Source: Thinopyrum elongatum (lineage: Eukaryota; Streptophyta; Magnoliopsida; Poales; Poaceae). Taken from it: a stretch of DNA of 64,000 nucleotides. A model generated the notes under the pieces. That model ran no database searches, was not told the origin of the DNA, and saw only the letters and a list, made by a program, of their open reading frames with translations. Shown in pieces: positions 44,773 to 55,073 of this stretch. The stretch covers positions 168,905,837 through 168,969,836 of the forward strand of contig CM022300.1 in NCBI GenBank assembly GCA_011799875.1, in the 5' to 3' direction. Position numbers and translations under genes: made by a program. The first letter of the stretch is position 1; every line of letters begins with the position of its first letter.

Positions 44773-45410
44773 GGCTGTCCCTAAGAAGAAGAAGCAGCTG
44801 CTCTGCCAAGGACCTCCGGAGAGCGGGGTGTCCAGCGGCACCACCTCAGGCCCTGCGCCCACTAACGGGGCGCCTCCCTCTCTCGCATAGGATGGCGCGT
44901 CCGGTGCCCCTCTCAGGCTGGGCTCGGGGGCTCTCCTCTGGAGGGCCTCTGACCTGGCCAACGTCACAAGGGAGGCGCTCGGGCACCATGTGGAGGCGTG
45001 CTTCGACGCGTGCTTCCACCAGGAAGGTACAAGGAGCGAGGTACCAGGTGCTCAGGAGTTCATCACCAAGGCGATCGAGGAGCTTCAGGAGGAAAGAGCT
45101 ATGCGAGGTGACCATCGGCCACCACCTGGCACGGCTCCTTATCCCAGCGAGGACAGCGAGCTGCGCGTCTGCATCAACATCCTAGGGCTCAACAGGGCCG
45201 CATCTCAGGAGCGCTTCTGGCCATCCCGCGCTAGCTGATGCGAGGGTCCCCCTCACAGCTATGTTCGCATGCCTTTGGGCTTGTCGAGCACAGCTGCTGC
45301 ATTCCAGTGCCACATGCAGGGCGTCCTGGCGGCTCATGAGGCCAGAAGCTAGGCGATCCTATCAGAGGAGGAGATGGATCCTTGCGAGCCCCCCGGGCTC
45401 CCAGAGCCTC
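44773..45410 (+). pseudogene. Collapsed reverse-transcriptase remnant of Tat-8
   Basis: Text equivalent to the Tat-2 remnant reads REALGHHVEACFDACFHQEG, then ELRVCINILGLNRAASQERFW (like CIDFTDLNKACPKDPF) joined directly to HSYVRMPLGLSSTAAAFQ (like YVRMPFGLKNAGATFQ). The catalytic YxDD and fingers are absent. Stops separate the pieces. The join matches that of Tat-2. Confidence 0.7.
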
Positions 45411-45983
45411 CTGAGGCTAAGGGCCTGGGCGGCTCATGAGGAGCGACTTCTACAGCACCCGTCTTTAGCTACTCCAACATCTCTTCAGCAACGGTGCCAG
45501 GTGACATTTTCTGGTTTGTTCAGTTGGGGGCGCCCCTCGGGCTGCATTATCCCCAAGCCGCATGGGTCCGTCCCTGCGGCATGTATCATTTTGCATCTAT
45601 CAGAACTAGATCTACCTTACCTATGGGTTGATTTATGTTATCACCTGCTTGCCTACTGCTCTATCGCCTCCGCAGCCTCCCACATTGCTAACCAACCTCT
45701 TGCTCATTCCGCAACGGGGGCTACACATGCTGTCACGGCACTTGTGCTCGGGTCCGTCCCTGCAACGCTGACAAATCTGGGAGATCGAGCTGTGGCTCAC
45801 GGCCTGCCCCGCGCACGTCACCTCACCAGATCCTCAGTGCCTTCATCTTCTTGCGGAAAGATCTGCGGCAGGATAGCAAGCGCGATTATGAGCTATACTC
45901 TTCTCTCAGACTAACCCAGAGGAATCCATGGAGTTTAGCCACGGGTGGCCCCGCCGCCGTCCCTTTTTCATGCAATTCCCTTG

Positions 45984-46139
45984 CACGTTAAAGGGGGGGC
46001 TCCTGAGCATCACGCCTCAGGAGCTCTTGCTGACTCTCCAGCCCTCACCCCCTGGCCTTGACCACGGCATCGCGACCTGGCATACCAGCGGCAGCTGAGC
46101 CTCGATCGAGGGTCGGGACCCAAGGACGTAGAGCAACTA
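45984..46139. repeat. Duplicated spacer module, copy 1 (Tat-8)
   Basis: GGGGGGCTCCTGAGCATCAC to GACGTAGAGCA. Its homologues are at 46351-46507 here and at 4383-4533 and 4878-5034 in Tat-2. Confidence 0.75.
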
Positions 46140-46350
46140 GATAAGCAGGGAGAAGGGGAGGTCGGTGTGAGCCCTACCTGGAAGCATCGCTGCCAAGGCA
46201 CAATCAGGCGCTGCGCCAAGGAATCACGTCAGGCCTACTAAGATAAGTCACCCATGCATATCAGAGTGAACCTCATCGTCCGGTATTCTGATTCTTGCAA
46301 TCTCGCTTCGGCAATGCCGCTTCCCTTTTTGGCCTCCAGGGAGCTGCTTG

Positions 46351-46507
46351 CACGCCAAGGGGGACCTCTTGAGCATCGCGTCTCAGGAGCTCTTACCGGA
46401 CCTAGGGCCGCTCACCTCCTGGCCTTGACCACGGCATCGCGACCTAGCATACCAGCGACGGCTGAAGCCTGCCTGGGGACTGGGACCTGCCGGCGTAGTG
46501 CACTAAG
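46351..46507. repeat. Duplicated spacer module, copy 2 (Tat-8)
   Basis: GGGGGACCTCTTGAGCATCG to GGCGTAGTGCACTAAGC, nearest to the antisense gene, as in Tat-2. Confidence 0.75.
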
Positions 46508-46690
46508 CTATCGCAAGAATGAAAAGGGGGAACCATGCCGAAGCAAGAAGCGCGGCTGCAACATCATACTAGGAATAAGAAACATTGGAGCAAAAGCATT
46601 ACAGTTTTTTACATACCCCCACGGGGTTTGTAACAATTTCGTGCAGGGAAACAAAAGAAGGAAACATCAAGGGACTCCGGCTGCTGGGCA

Positions 46691-47497
46691 TCACCGACGA
46701 AACCGAGTAGACGCCACTGCCGTGCTCCAGGCACGGCGAGAGCTCGGCGGCACGTAGCTGTCATCACTAGACTCTGGAGAATCACTGGTCTCGGGAGAGT
46801 CGCTGGATTCCCAGGAGTCGTCGCTGCTGCTGGAGGAGCTGCCGGAGGAGGGCTCGACGTCCGCAGCTGCGCTGCATAGACTGCTTCCCCCGGGGTAGCA
46901 CTCCAGATGCCGGCCCTCCTCATCGTAGACCTTGAAGAACAACGTAGAGGCACCATCATACTCAAAGTGGATGGTGTTGGCCCCCTCTAGACGGCAGGTG
47001 TGGGCGACCTCGCCCCATCCTTGGGTCATGAAGATGTCACCTGGGGGGACGACCTTGACCTCCGCCCCCGTGGCCAGTCCGCAGCACCCGGCGTGCTGCA
47101 GCCACAACTCAAGTGGCCCCCTCGGTGGCATCTCCTCAGCGAAGAACCTCGGGAGCCAGATCCACGTGCGCGGCGGCATTACCGCCCACACCACGAACTC
47201 GCGAGAGGTCCCCTCACCATGGGATTGCCGGCCTGCTGGCCACGCGGCCTCAGTCAGTCCGCCGAGACCACGGCCCGCGCGGCACTGTGCATTGCCGCCC
47301 TGTCAGGAGCCCTATGCGCGGGCGTACAGAGGAAGCGAGAAGCCAGGCGAAGGCCGCTCGTACCAAGGCCGCGTCACCTCTTGCCCTTCGCCGGCGTCGT
47401 AAGGGCGGTCGAGCCTCTTCTTCGGCAGAAGTGGCCCCGTCTCCTCCCGAGGGGTTTTTCCCTTCTCCGCTGAAGAGAATCTAGTGATCGGTGCCAT
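46691..47497 (-). pseudogene. Antisense B3-like DNA-binding protein gene of Tat-8
   Basis: A single minus-strand frame of 268 codons starts at the ATG 47497 (MAPITRFSSAEKGKTPREE). Residues about 100-196 form the B3-like domain: REFVVWAVMPPRTWIWLPRF, EEMPPRGPLELWLQHAGCC, GAEVKVVP, MTQGWGEVAHTCRLEGANTI, HFEYDGASTLFFKVYDEEG. The C-terminus is a long Ser/Asp/Glu/Pro tail (residues about 206-250). Only two stops (TAG and TGA, about codons 62 and 65) interrupt it, in the linker before the domain. Length, frame and domain position match the Tat-2 gene, whose F102 corresponds to F101 here. A regulatory DNA-binding role is inferred from the fold. The acidic Ser-rich tail could be an activation or interaction region. 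Confidence 0.7.
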
Positions 47498-47592
47498 GGA
47501 TGCTGCTGCAAGACGGCGAGACGAAGAAGAAGAAGAAGGAGCGGGAAGCGAGAAGATGGAGATGAGTGAGGGGGGCTCTGCCCCTCCCCTCA

Positions 47593-47598
47593 TTTATA
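47593..47598 (-). promoter_or_regulatory. TATA box of the Tat-8 antisense gene
   Basis: TATAAA on the minus strand lies about 98 bp upstream of the ATG 47497, nearly the same spacing as in Tat-2. Confidence 0.65.
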
Positions 47599-47823
47599 GA
47601 TAGAGGGAGGTCAACCGCTGGCCTCCACGATCCCACGCAATGATGGTTCTTCTCTGCATGCAGCGGAGTCTCGTCAAGTTGAACGGTTTCCGAGGAAGCG
47701 TGGGGAAGCGGAGATGCCCACGTCCCATCAATCGCCATGCGTCGACCAAGGCCGTAGGCGGTTAGGGCCCGTGCCGCTGCGCACTTGCCCCTTGGCTTCG
47801 CCTCGAAGCCAAGTTCGAGCGCG

Positions 47824-47842
47824 CCTTGGGCCCGGGGGCTAC
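47824..47842 (+). other. Polypurine tract of Tat-8
   Basis: CTTGGGCCCGGGGGCTAC directly before the right LTR. Confidence 0.75.
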
Positions 47843-48754
47843 TGTCGGTGTTCTGGGAACGAGGGTACCCAGACTTGCCTACCTACGGCCCACGGCGTGG
47901 CTTCATCAACGGCCTGGTACGGCCCAGCTTCAGCAACAACAACTCAAGACCCTCGCGAGGGGCCAAGCCTCGCGAGGCGGACGACACCAAGACCTCCACG
48001 AGGAGCGGCCTCCTCAGGCTGGCTCCCGAGGAACGGAGATCTCTATGCAAGGCTCACCTCGTGAGGTCCGGATGACATGAGCCATGACGACCAAGGCTAG
48101 ACGGGTGCCAGCGGGCGCAGTGTACCAGTTTCCTTTTTGGTGCTAAAGAGGCAAGCGCAGGCGCGGAGTCCCGAGGAATCAGCCAAAGGTTTCCATTCCC
48201 GTGCAACAAGACCAAGACCGCCAGGACGCCAGGATGGAGGTCATCACCGAGCCCACCATGGGGTCACGACCAGAGGCTTTTGCAGGCGAAGACTACTTTT
48301 GTCAGGATAGCACGTACTAGTTGTCTCCCTTCAAATTTGGCCGCTGTGGGATCCCTTCCCACCTTTCATTTGGGAAGAGGACCAAGGCCACTATAAATAG
48401 GACTTAGCCACCACCGTAGAGAGGGACAAGGGGAAAAAATTTAAGTTCGGACGGATCATTCAGATCACCCTCCCTCCACCAGCTCACTCGAGCTCAAGAA
48501 CACCTCTCCTCCTGAGGCTGTTCGCCACTGTACTAGTTCATCCTCAGCCCCTCGAGGCCAATCCACCACAAAGCAGGAGTAGGGTTTTACACCGCAAGGT
48601 GGCCCAAACCTGGGTAAACTGCTATGTCTCTTTTCCTTACAGTTCGTTGAGCTAGGCCGTGAGATTAGCGAGTAGCCAGACTTGGGAGGACGAGTTCTTC
48701 GCACGCACCCCAGAGTTCGAACTCTCAAGGGTTTGCGGAACCCAAAATCCGACA
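47843..48754 (+). repeat. Right (3') LTR of Tat-8
   Basis: 912 bp, TGTCGGTG to CCGACA. TATAAATA lies at 48392-48399. The hairpin box lies at 48569-48620 (stem CACC/GGTG, loop GCAA). CTCGCGAG dyads lie at 47950-47961 and 47967-47978. Confidence 0.95.
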
Positions 48755-48759
48755 GACAC

Positions 48760-49158
48760 TAAGCGATGCATTTAATGCGCCTTGTCCTGTCTGTAGAGTT
48801 AGGTATGATAGCACTGTTTGCTATCCAATCAGTACGTAATGACTGATTTGCCATTGTGGTGACCCCTTGACCTATAAAAGGAGGGCCGTGGCAACCTTAG
48901 AAAGGATTCGTACCCCCGTACACTCGTACGCGCGTAGCTGCTCTCATCCCAAGGCGACCTTGTCGGGCTAGAGCATTGCGTCTCCGCCACTGTCCTTTCA
49001 TCAATCCACCAAAGCAGGAGTAGGGTTTTACGCCTCGTGGCGGCCCGAACCTGGGTAAAAACTGCTCGTGTCATCGCTACCGTGCTGCTCTACGCTCTCC
49101 ATTCTTTGTGCAATGTGCTCTTCCCCCTTGTCGAACCACAAGGGGCTGATTGTCCCAT
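48760..49158 (+). repeat. Left LTR of Tat-7, second part, with truncated end
   Basis: It continues TAAGCG after Tat-8. TATAAAAG lies at 48873-48880 and the hairpin box at 49011-49064 (stem CGCC/GGCG, loop TCGT). It ends at GTCCCATAGGT, where the last roughly 21 bp seen in the right LTR and the first part of the PBS are missing. Confidence 0.85.
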
Positions 49159-49168
49159 AGGTAGGGGA
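49154..49168 (+). other. Deletion scar in primer-binding site of Tat-7
   Basis: CCCATAGGTAGGGG joins the LTR (CCCATAGGT, continuing GGCCATG in the right LTR) to the tail of the PBS (CCAGGTAGGGG in Tat-8). AGGT is shared by both sides, so a short-homology deletion removed the LTR end and the TGGCGC part of the PBS. Confidence 0.7.
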
Positions 49169-49242
49169 AGCTCTTGCGCGAACCAGAGGGTGTAAGCAGT
49201 GCGTCATCTTCATCATCATTTTCTTCATCAACGGCTTCATCA

Positions 49243-51260
49243 TCCATGGCGCCCAAGAAAAAGTTCGGTGCTATAGGTCATCCGTCCACCTCGAAGGTCC
49301 CTTCGCATGCGTCCACTGATGCCGTGGGGGCTACAGAGGCGCACGGGGATGTGGGTGCTGCGGGGGACATGGCTGGTGCAGGCGGCATCATCGCCATTCC
49401 ACCTGCGGCCAAAACAGGAGCGGGAGGCACCGGAGAAGGACAACGTCAACAGCATCCCAGCGGCCATGCTCCATAGGATGTGGGTGGAGAGATTATTCCA
49501 TCGCCACCCCACTGAGGAACGCAGCCGCAGCGATGGCGCTCGCTCTGGGGTGAACCGCAACCCTCTTGCCGCCCCCACTGCGGGTGCAGCTACAGGGCAC
49601 GCGCCACCCCCAGGACAACCTAGCCGAGACAATGCGCCGAATGGGGTTGCCAATCCCCAAGCGCATCCACCTCGTCGCCACGCCACCCTGGCGACCGGCT
49701 CCCGGCGACAAGAGCACGGCGCCGACACTACCGGCACCGTTAGAAGCCAAGCGACATCGCGATCTACGTCATCGTCTATGCCGAGCACTGCTTCAGAAGC
49801 CATGGCACAGGCCCGGCTCCTCTTATGATTTCCTCCCGCGGCCGATCAGATGGATGAGTGGAGAGCCACCATTCAGAGCTTGATTGGTTTTGCGGAGGCG
49901 GGAGGATCACAGTGGGGAGGCCTGCCACGGCCTCCATAGGCGGTGACGATAGCCCGAGCTGCTGGCCGTACCGAAGGGGCCACCCCCATGGTGCAATCCC
50001 CTCCGCGGCAACCAGCGCAGGGGCCACAACCAGAGCCACGTGGCCAAGAACCCGACAACATATCGATGGCTTCGTCTGATCCCCGGGCACGTCAAGACCA
50101 GCGACGAGTCCTGGAAGACGGGCAGAGGGAGGACGCGCGCATCACCATCGAACAACGCCGGAAAACCCGCCGCCAGTCTGATAGGCGTAATGGCCCCGAC
50201 GTCGACGAGCCCGTGCCCGGTGGAGACGGATACCTGCCTTTGGAGGTTGGGTGCCCCGCCTTCACTCGTGAGCTGCAGCAAGTCCGTTGGCCATCTACCC
50301 ATACGTTCAAGCCAAAGATACCAGAAAAGTACGATGGAAGATTGAACCCGGCAGAGTTCTTGAGCATCTACACCATTGATGTTCAAGCCGCCGGAGGAAG
50401 AGATGAGAAGGTATTTGCGAACTACTTCCCTTTGGCACTCAACCCAAACGTGAGGTCGTGGCTGATGCACTTGCCGGAGAACTCCATCTCGACCTGGGCC
50501 GACCTGTGCCATGAATTTGTTGGCACCTTCACGGGCGGTCATCAAGAGCAAGGGCGGCCCCGCGACTTGCAGCTCCTCCCATAGAAGGAAGGAGAGAGTT
50601 TGCTGAAATACATGCGGAGGTTCAGCCGGGTGCACAGGAACATTCCGGACATCCACCCGGCAGCTTGGATAGCTGCATTCCAGTCCAACGTATGCAATCG
50701 CAGGATACGTTCCAAGATGAACGTCCAGCTACCCAAGACCGTGAATGAGCTGTACACTTTGGCGGATAAGTGAGCCCGAACAGAGGAGGGGAGGCATCTC
50801 CCCGGTGAAGAAGATGGCGTTGACGTTGACTCAGAGGACGATGATGACACCCCAATCAGAAGAAGAAGAACAAGAAATGTGACAAGAAGTGCATGGATAA
50901 GGCAGTGCTAGCTGTTGAAGGATCGAGTACTCCTAGTACCGGCAAGAAGGCCAAGACCAAGGCTCCCGGCAAGGAAGTTGCTGCGTGCGCTGATTGCTAG
51001 GAAGCCGCGGCTGCCAAGAAGGCTGGGAAGGCTGACGGGCCGTACTGTAAGAGCCATCAGACCAAAGGCCATGATCTTCAAGTGTGTCATCAGGTTGAAC
51101 AACGCGTCAAGAAGTAGAAGGCCAAGTACGAGAAGCGTGACAAAGAGAGAGATTAAGATGGAGATGGCGGGAAGGGCCGAGGCGGTAGAGGAGGATGCCC
51201 TGGCAAGGCCCCTCAGTATCAAGGGAAACCTGCTAGAGGTCGTGAGAAGAAGGAATGTGA
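49243..51260 (+). pseudogene. gag: gag of Tat-7
   Basis: It starts at the ATG 49243 (MAPKKKFGAIGHPSTSK). After frameshifts the capsid is open from 49943 to 50584: VGCPAFTRELQQVRWPSTHT, EKYDGRLNPAEFLSIYTIDV, NYFPLALNPNVRSWLMHLPE and NSISTWADLCHEFVGTFTGG. It continues after a TAG with KYMRRFSRVHRNIPDIHP. A CCHC-like box lies at about 51042-51090 (GPYCKSHQTKGHDLQVCHQ). Several TAG stops fit CAG-to-TAG changes. Confidence 0.8.
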
Positions 51261-51299
51261 TGACGAGAGTGATGAAGGAGATGAAGAGGAAACTAGTGA

Positions 51300-51625
51300 G
51301 CAAGAGTTCCAGAAGGCTACTGACACCCTATGCATTGACGGAGGTGCATCCTTGCATTCCTCTCACCACAAGCTTAAACAGTGGGCGCGTGAGGTCAATG
51401 CCGTGGAGCCAGCGGCAAATTCTCGAAAGCCACTCAAGTGGTCCTGCACGCCCATCATCTTTGATAAAGAGGATCGCCCTGACCGCACCACCGCGGTAGG
51501 GTGTTTGTCGTTGTTGGTTTCACCAACAATCCGCAACCTCAAAGTCACAAAGATGTTGGTTGACGGCGGGGCCGGGTTGAATCTGATTTCTCCCAAGGTC
51601 ATCAGCAAGCTCCAGATCAGAACAA
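51300..51625 (+). pseudogene. Aspartic protease of Tat-7 (3' truncated)
   Basis: TLCIDGGASLHSSHHKLKQW, PLKWSCTPIIFDKEDRPDRT, VGCLSLLVSPTIRNLKVTKM and the active site LVDGGAGLNLISPKVISKLQ are visible. After about 51625 the text jumps to the region just before RNase H. The end of protease, all of RT and most of the first RNase H are deleted. Confidence 0.8.
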
Positions 51626-51748
51626 AGAAGAGCAGGGTAGCGGAGACAATTCCAGAATCGCGGCAAGGAAGAAGGTGGTGTAGTGGCCAATGTATTTTGT
51701 CAGTTCCCTACTGCAGGGGGCTAGATCAAGGTACTCTGGCATGCAAAG

Positions 51749-52453
51749 TTGGTCTTTGGCCTCATCATGGCTTCAAGGAAACTTTGCCACTACTCCCAAG
51801 CCCACGAAATCACGGTTGTTACCCACTTCCCCTTGCAACGCATCCTGAGGAACCCTGAGGCCACTAGCAGAATAGTGGAGTGGGGTTTGGAGTTATCAAA
51901 CTTTGGTTTAAAGTTTGAGAGCACATCAACTATTCAGAGCAGAGAGTTGGCGGAGTTTATTGCAGAATGGACACCAACTCTAGATGAAGAGACGCCGGAG
52001 ACAATTATTCTCGGCAGGGAAGCGCCCCAAGATTGGATCATGTACTTTGATGGTACCTTATCCCTACAAGGTGTGGGAGTTGGCGTGCTTCTCGTCGCAC
52101 CCACTGGGGAGCACCTCATGTACATGGTTCAAATGCATTTCCCCCGAGAGAAGGCTACCAACAACACCGCAGAATATGAAGGACTCGTTGCCGGGCTCAG
52201 GATCAGAATAGAACTGGGAATCAAGAAGTTGATCATTCGTGGAGACTCACAACTTGTGGTGAGGCAAGTAAACAAGGATTATCAAAGTCCATTGATGGAG
52301 GCATACGTGGAGGAAGTGCGAAAGTTGGAGGAGTGCTTTGACGGATTGCAAACAGAGCATGTACCCCATGCGGAAAACAGCATTGCTGATCATCTACAAA
52401 GTGCGCTGCGCAAAAGCTTCCTGTGGAACCAGGGACTTTTGTTCTCCACCTGA
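51749..52453 (+). CDS. RNase H connection and archaeal-like RNase H of Tat-7
   Basis: An open frame of 234 codons. It reads LVFGLIMASRKLCHYSQAHE (here MVFGL), TVVTHFPLQRILRNPEATSR and FAEFIAEW-type text. A full RNase H domain follows: DWIMYFDGTLSLQGVGVGVL, TNNTAEYEGLVAGLRIRIEL, IIRGDSQLVVRQVNKDYQSP and HVPHAENSIADHLQ. All four acidic residues (D, E, D, D) are visible. It belongs to the second, archaeal-like RNase H of Tat elements. The upstream part of pol is deleted, so it has no natural start. It would degrade RNA in RNA-DNA hybrids during reverse transcription. Confidence 0.75.
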   Translation: MVFGLIMASRKLCHYSQAHEITVVTHFPLQRILRNPEATSRIVEWGLELSNFGLKFESTSTIQSRELAEFIAEWTPTLDEETPETIILGREAPQDWIMYFDGTLSLQGVGVGVLLVAPTGEHLMYMVQMHFPREKATNNTAEYEGLVAGLRIRIELGIKKLIIRGDSQLVVRQVNKDYQSPLMEAYVEEVRKLEECFDGLQTEHVPHAENSIADHLQSALRKSFLWNQGLLFST

Positions 52454-53924
52454 CTCAGCCCTCCGTATCCCCGACAACAATGGCCAAAAAGAGGAGAAAA
52501 CTGGACTCCAGCAAGCCTCTCTCGGCAGAGCTTCCTGAAGCCCCTGGCAGAGAGGTTGGCGAGAACAACTCCACTTCGCTTGGCAAGCAGCACCCTCCCA
52601 CCGAACTTCCAATTCTCGCGGTTGAGGTGTGCGCTCCCATGAACGAGGAGGTGCCGCTGATCCTTGTTGTCGAGCCTCAGGCTCCAACTTGGGCACGACA
52701 CATAGTCTGTTACCTCCAAACAGGAGAACTTCCCGAAGAGCAAGAAGAAGCTAAAACAGTAGCTCGGAGGGCCAGTATGTATCAGTTCGTCGATGACGTA
52801 CTATACAGAAGGAGGCCCAACAGTGTGAAATTAAAGTGCGTTTGCCGGGAAGAAGGGAAGGAACTGCTGGCGGAGATACACAAAGGCATGTGCGGCTCCA
52901 ATATTGGATCAAGGGCCCTGGTCGGAAAGGCTTTCCTGCAAGGTTTCTACTGGTCCACAGCCCTCCAAGATGCAATCGAGCTAGTCACCAGATGTGAAGC
53001 CTGCCAGTTCCACTCCAAGAATATCCGTCAACCTGCTCAAGCTCTCCAGATGATCCCTTTGTCATGGCCCTTTTCGGTCTGGGGGTTCAACATCTTGGGA
53101 CCCTTCCCCCAAGCTACCGGGGGCTTTGAGTTCTTGTACGTCTTCATCGACAAGTTCACAAAGTGGTCGGAAGTGGAGCCCGTGAGGAAGGTGACCGCAC
53201 AGTCAGCTATCGAGTTCTTGAAAGGGTTGGTGTGCTGTTTCGGAGTACCTGCCAGAGTCATCACGGACAATGGCACCCAATTCACAAGCCGCGCCTTCAT
53301 GCAATACGTTCATGCCCACGGAAGCAAGGTCTCATTTGCCTCTATTGCTCATCCCAAAAGCAACGAACAAGCTGAGAGGGCGAACGCTGAAGTGCTGCGA
53401 GGACTCAAGACAAGAACATTTGATAGGCTACAGAAGTGTGGCAGGCGATGGATCGATGAGCTGCCAGTGGTTCTTTGGTCCCTCCGTACGACACCAAATC
53501 GAGCTACCTGCCAGACTCCCTTCTCCCTAGTCTATGGGGCAGAAGCAGTGATCCCCACGGAACTCATATACAGATCACCTCGAGTACTTTCCTACGATGA
53601 AGTAGCGCAAGAACAGCATCGGCGTGACGACGCTGTGCTACTTGAGGAGAACCGTCTCCGGGCTGCTACGCGTGCTGCATGCTACGAGTAAGCCCTGCGT
53701 CGCTATCACAGCCGCAGGGTTCATGCCTGGAGCTTTGAGGAAGGCGACCTTGTCCTTAGGTGTGTTCAGTCGGCCAAGGTTGCAAACAAGTTGATACGAA
53801 AGTGGGAAGGCCCTTAACGGGTAGTACGAGTCACCAGACCCGACGCAGTTCGTCTGGAGACTGGAGATGGCATTCAGTTGCAAAACTCATGGAACATTGA
53901 GCATCTCCATAAGATCTACCCGTA
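52454..53924 (+). pseudogene. Integrase of Tat-7
   Basis: The main open frame is 52423-53691 (422 codons). After a stop it continues to 53924 (RYHSRRVHAWSFEEGDLVL, NSWNIEHLHKIYP). The zinc domain reads EIHKGMCGSNIGSRALVGKA with CEACQ. Asn stands where the second His is usual, so zinc binding may be lost. The catalytic core has FIDKFTKWSEVEPV, VITDNGTQFTSRAF and NEQAERANAEVLRGL, giving D, D and E. A GPLF-like end and chromodomain are not apparent, in line with Tat elements. It joins element DNA to the host genome. Confidence 0.85.
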
Positions 53925-55073
53925 AGGCGTAGCTGTCGGGCCCTGCCCGGCAGCCACCCTTTTGTACAAGCCTTGCCAATGTTGCATGTAACCCTTTGTA
54001 CAAAGCCAGGCGCAGACCCTGAGCAACAGATGAATAAACGAAGCGCTGGGGGCCCCTAAAACTTGCATGCATGCATAAGCATAACATGAGCATAGCATGA
54101 TCATGTAGATCAGGGCACATGTAGCATTGTTTTCCTCTGCACTAAGCTGCAGGGTTCTTGCCGTGGACCTGGTCCCGAAGATAAGAAATGAAGACAAGCC
54201 TACATATCAGTCCACGGCAAGCCAAGCAGACAAGTTATTTCTTATCCACACATGTTCTGTAAGGTGAAAACTTGTGCATATGAAAATCTCATCACCTTCG
54301 AAGCATGTGTGCTCCTGTCCTGCATCCCGAACGTTGCTTCGGTCAGGGTGGTTGTAGTGGCCTTTGATGGAGGGGGTTCGACGAGGAGCTGGTCCCTTTC
54401 CATGGTTTTATGCCCGGCTAGCTAAGCTCCGCGGCAACAAATGAAAGGCACCGGCAAGATAGCTTGCTGGAGAAAACTTGTTTACTTAAACATATAGAGG
54501 CATATCGCCTCTGCATGGACATGACACATGCACAAGTACCCGACAAGGCTTGTCTTTTTCATTAATATGCAATAAGCAAGTACAGATCTTACAGGATACA
54601 AACATGGATAAAGAAGATTACAAAATTTAGACTAATGTTTGGCAAATGCCGACACATTTTAGACTGAAAAAAGATAAGTGCCCCGTAATCCCTTTCTTGT
54701 CCCTCTCCTCCTAGGAACTACCATGGGAGGCGAAGAGGGAAAAAGGGTGCCTGGGAAGAAGCCCAGCCTGACCCCATCAGGATCCAGGACAAGGAGCCTC
54801 ACAAGATCTAGAGGGCGCGGGCGAAGGTGATGGGGGAGAGAGCGGCAGAGACGACCCCCTGGCCACCGCCACCAGGGCCAGCAGGACGCAGCAGGGCGAA
54901 CGAAGCAGTAGCCCATGAGGAAGCCTGCCGGGGCCCAACTGGAAGGCTGCTGGAGGAGCCGGAGACACCATCCACACCTCCACGTCCAACTCCGTGGCAA
55001 ATCTCCTTGTCGGAGATGAGATGCAGGTGCAGATGATGGTGCTGCCGCCTGACGGTGATGGTGCGGCTGGTTT
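53925..55073. other. Non-coding spacer of Tat-7
   Basis: It lies between integrase and the 3' end of the antisense gene. It contains no clear gene. Minus-strand ORFs at 54659-55150 may be antisense-gene 3' sequence or chance. Confidence 0.5.

Larger units (their letters stand above)
45411..46690. other. Non-coding spacer of Tat-8
   Basis: It contains the duplicated module at 45984-46139 and 46351-46507. No gene is supported. Confidence 0.7.
41487..48754 (+). mobile_element. Tat-8: non-autonomous Ty3/gypsy element with antisense B3-like gene
   Basis: 7268 bp with two LTRs of exactly 912 bp. Order: LTR, PBS, gag, protease, collapsed RT remnant, spacer with duplicated module, antisense B3-like gene, PPT, LTR. 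It has no functional RT, RNase H or integrase. It is the innermost insertion of the nest and the best-preserved copy of the Tat-2/8/9 family here. Confidence 0.95.

Noticed and set aside
46691..47497. A host B3 transcription-factor pseudogene picked up once by chance
   Set aside because: The same kind of gene occurs in the same position and strand in three elements from two LTR families, which argues for an element-borne gene. An ancient capture remains possible.
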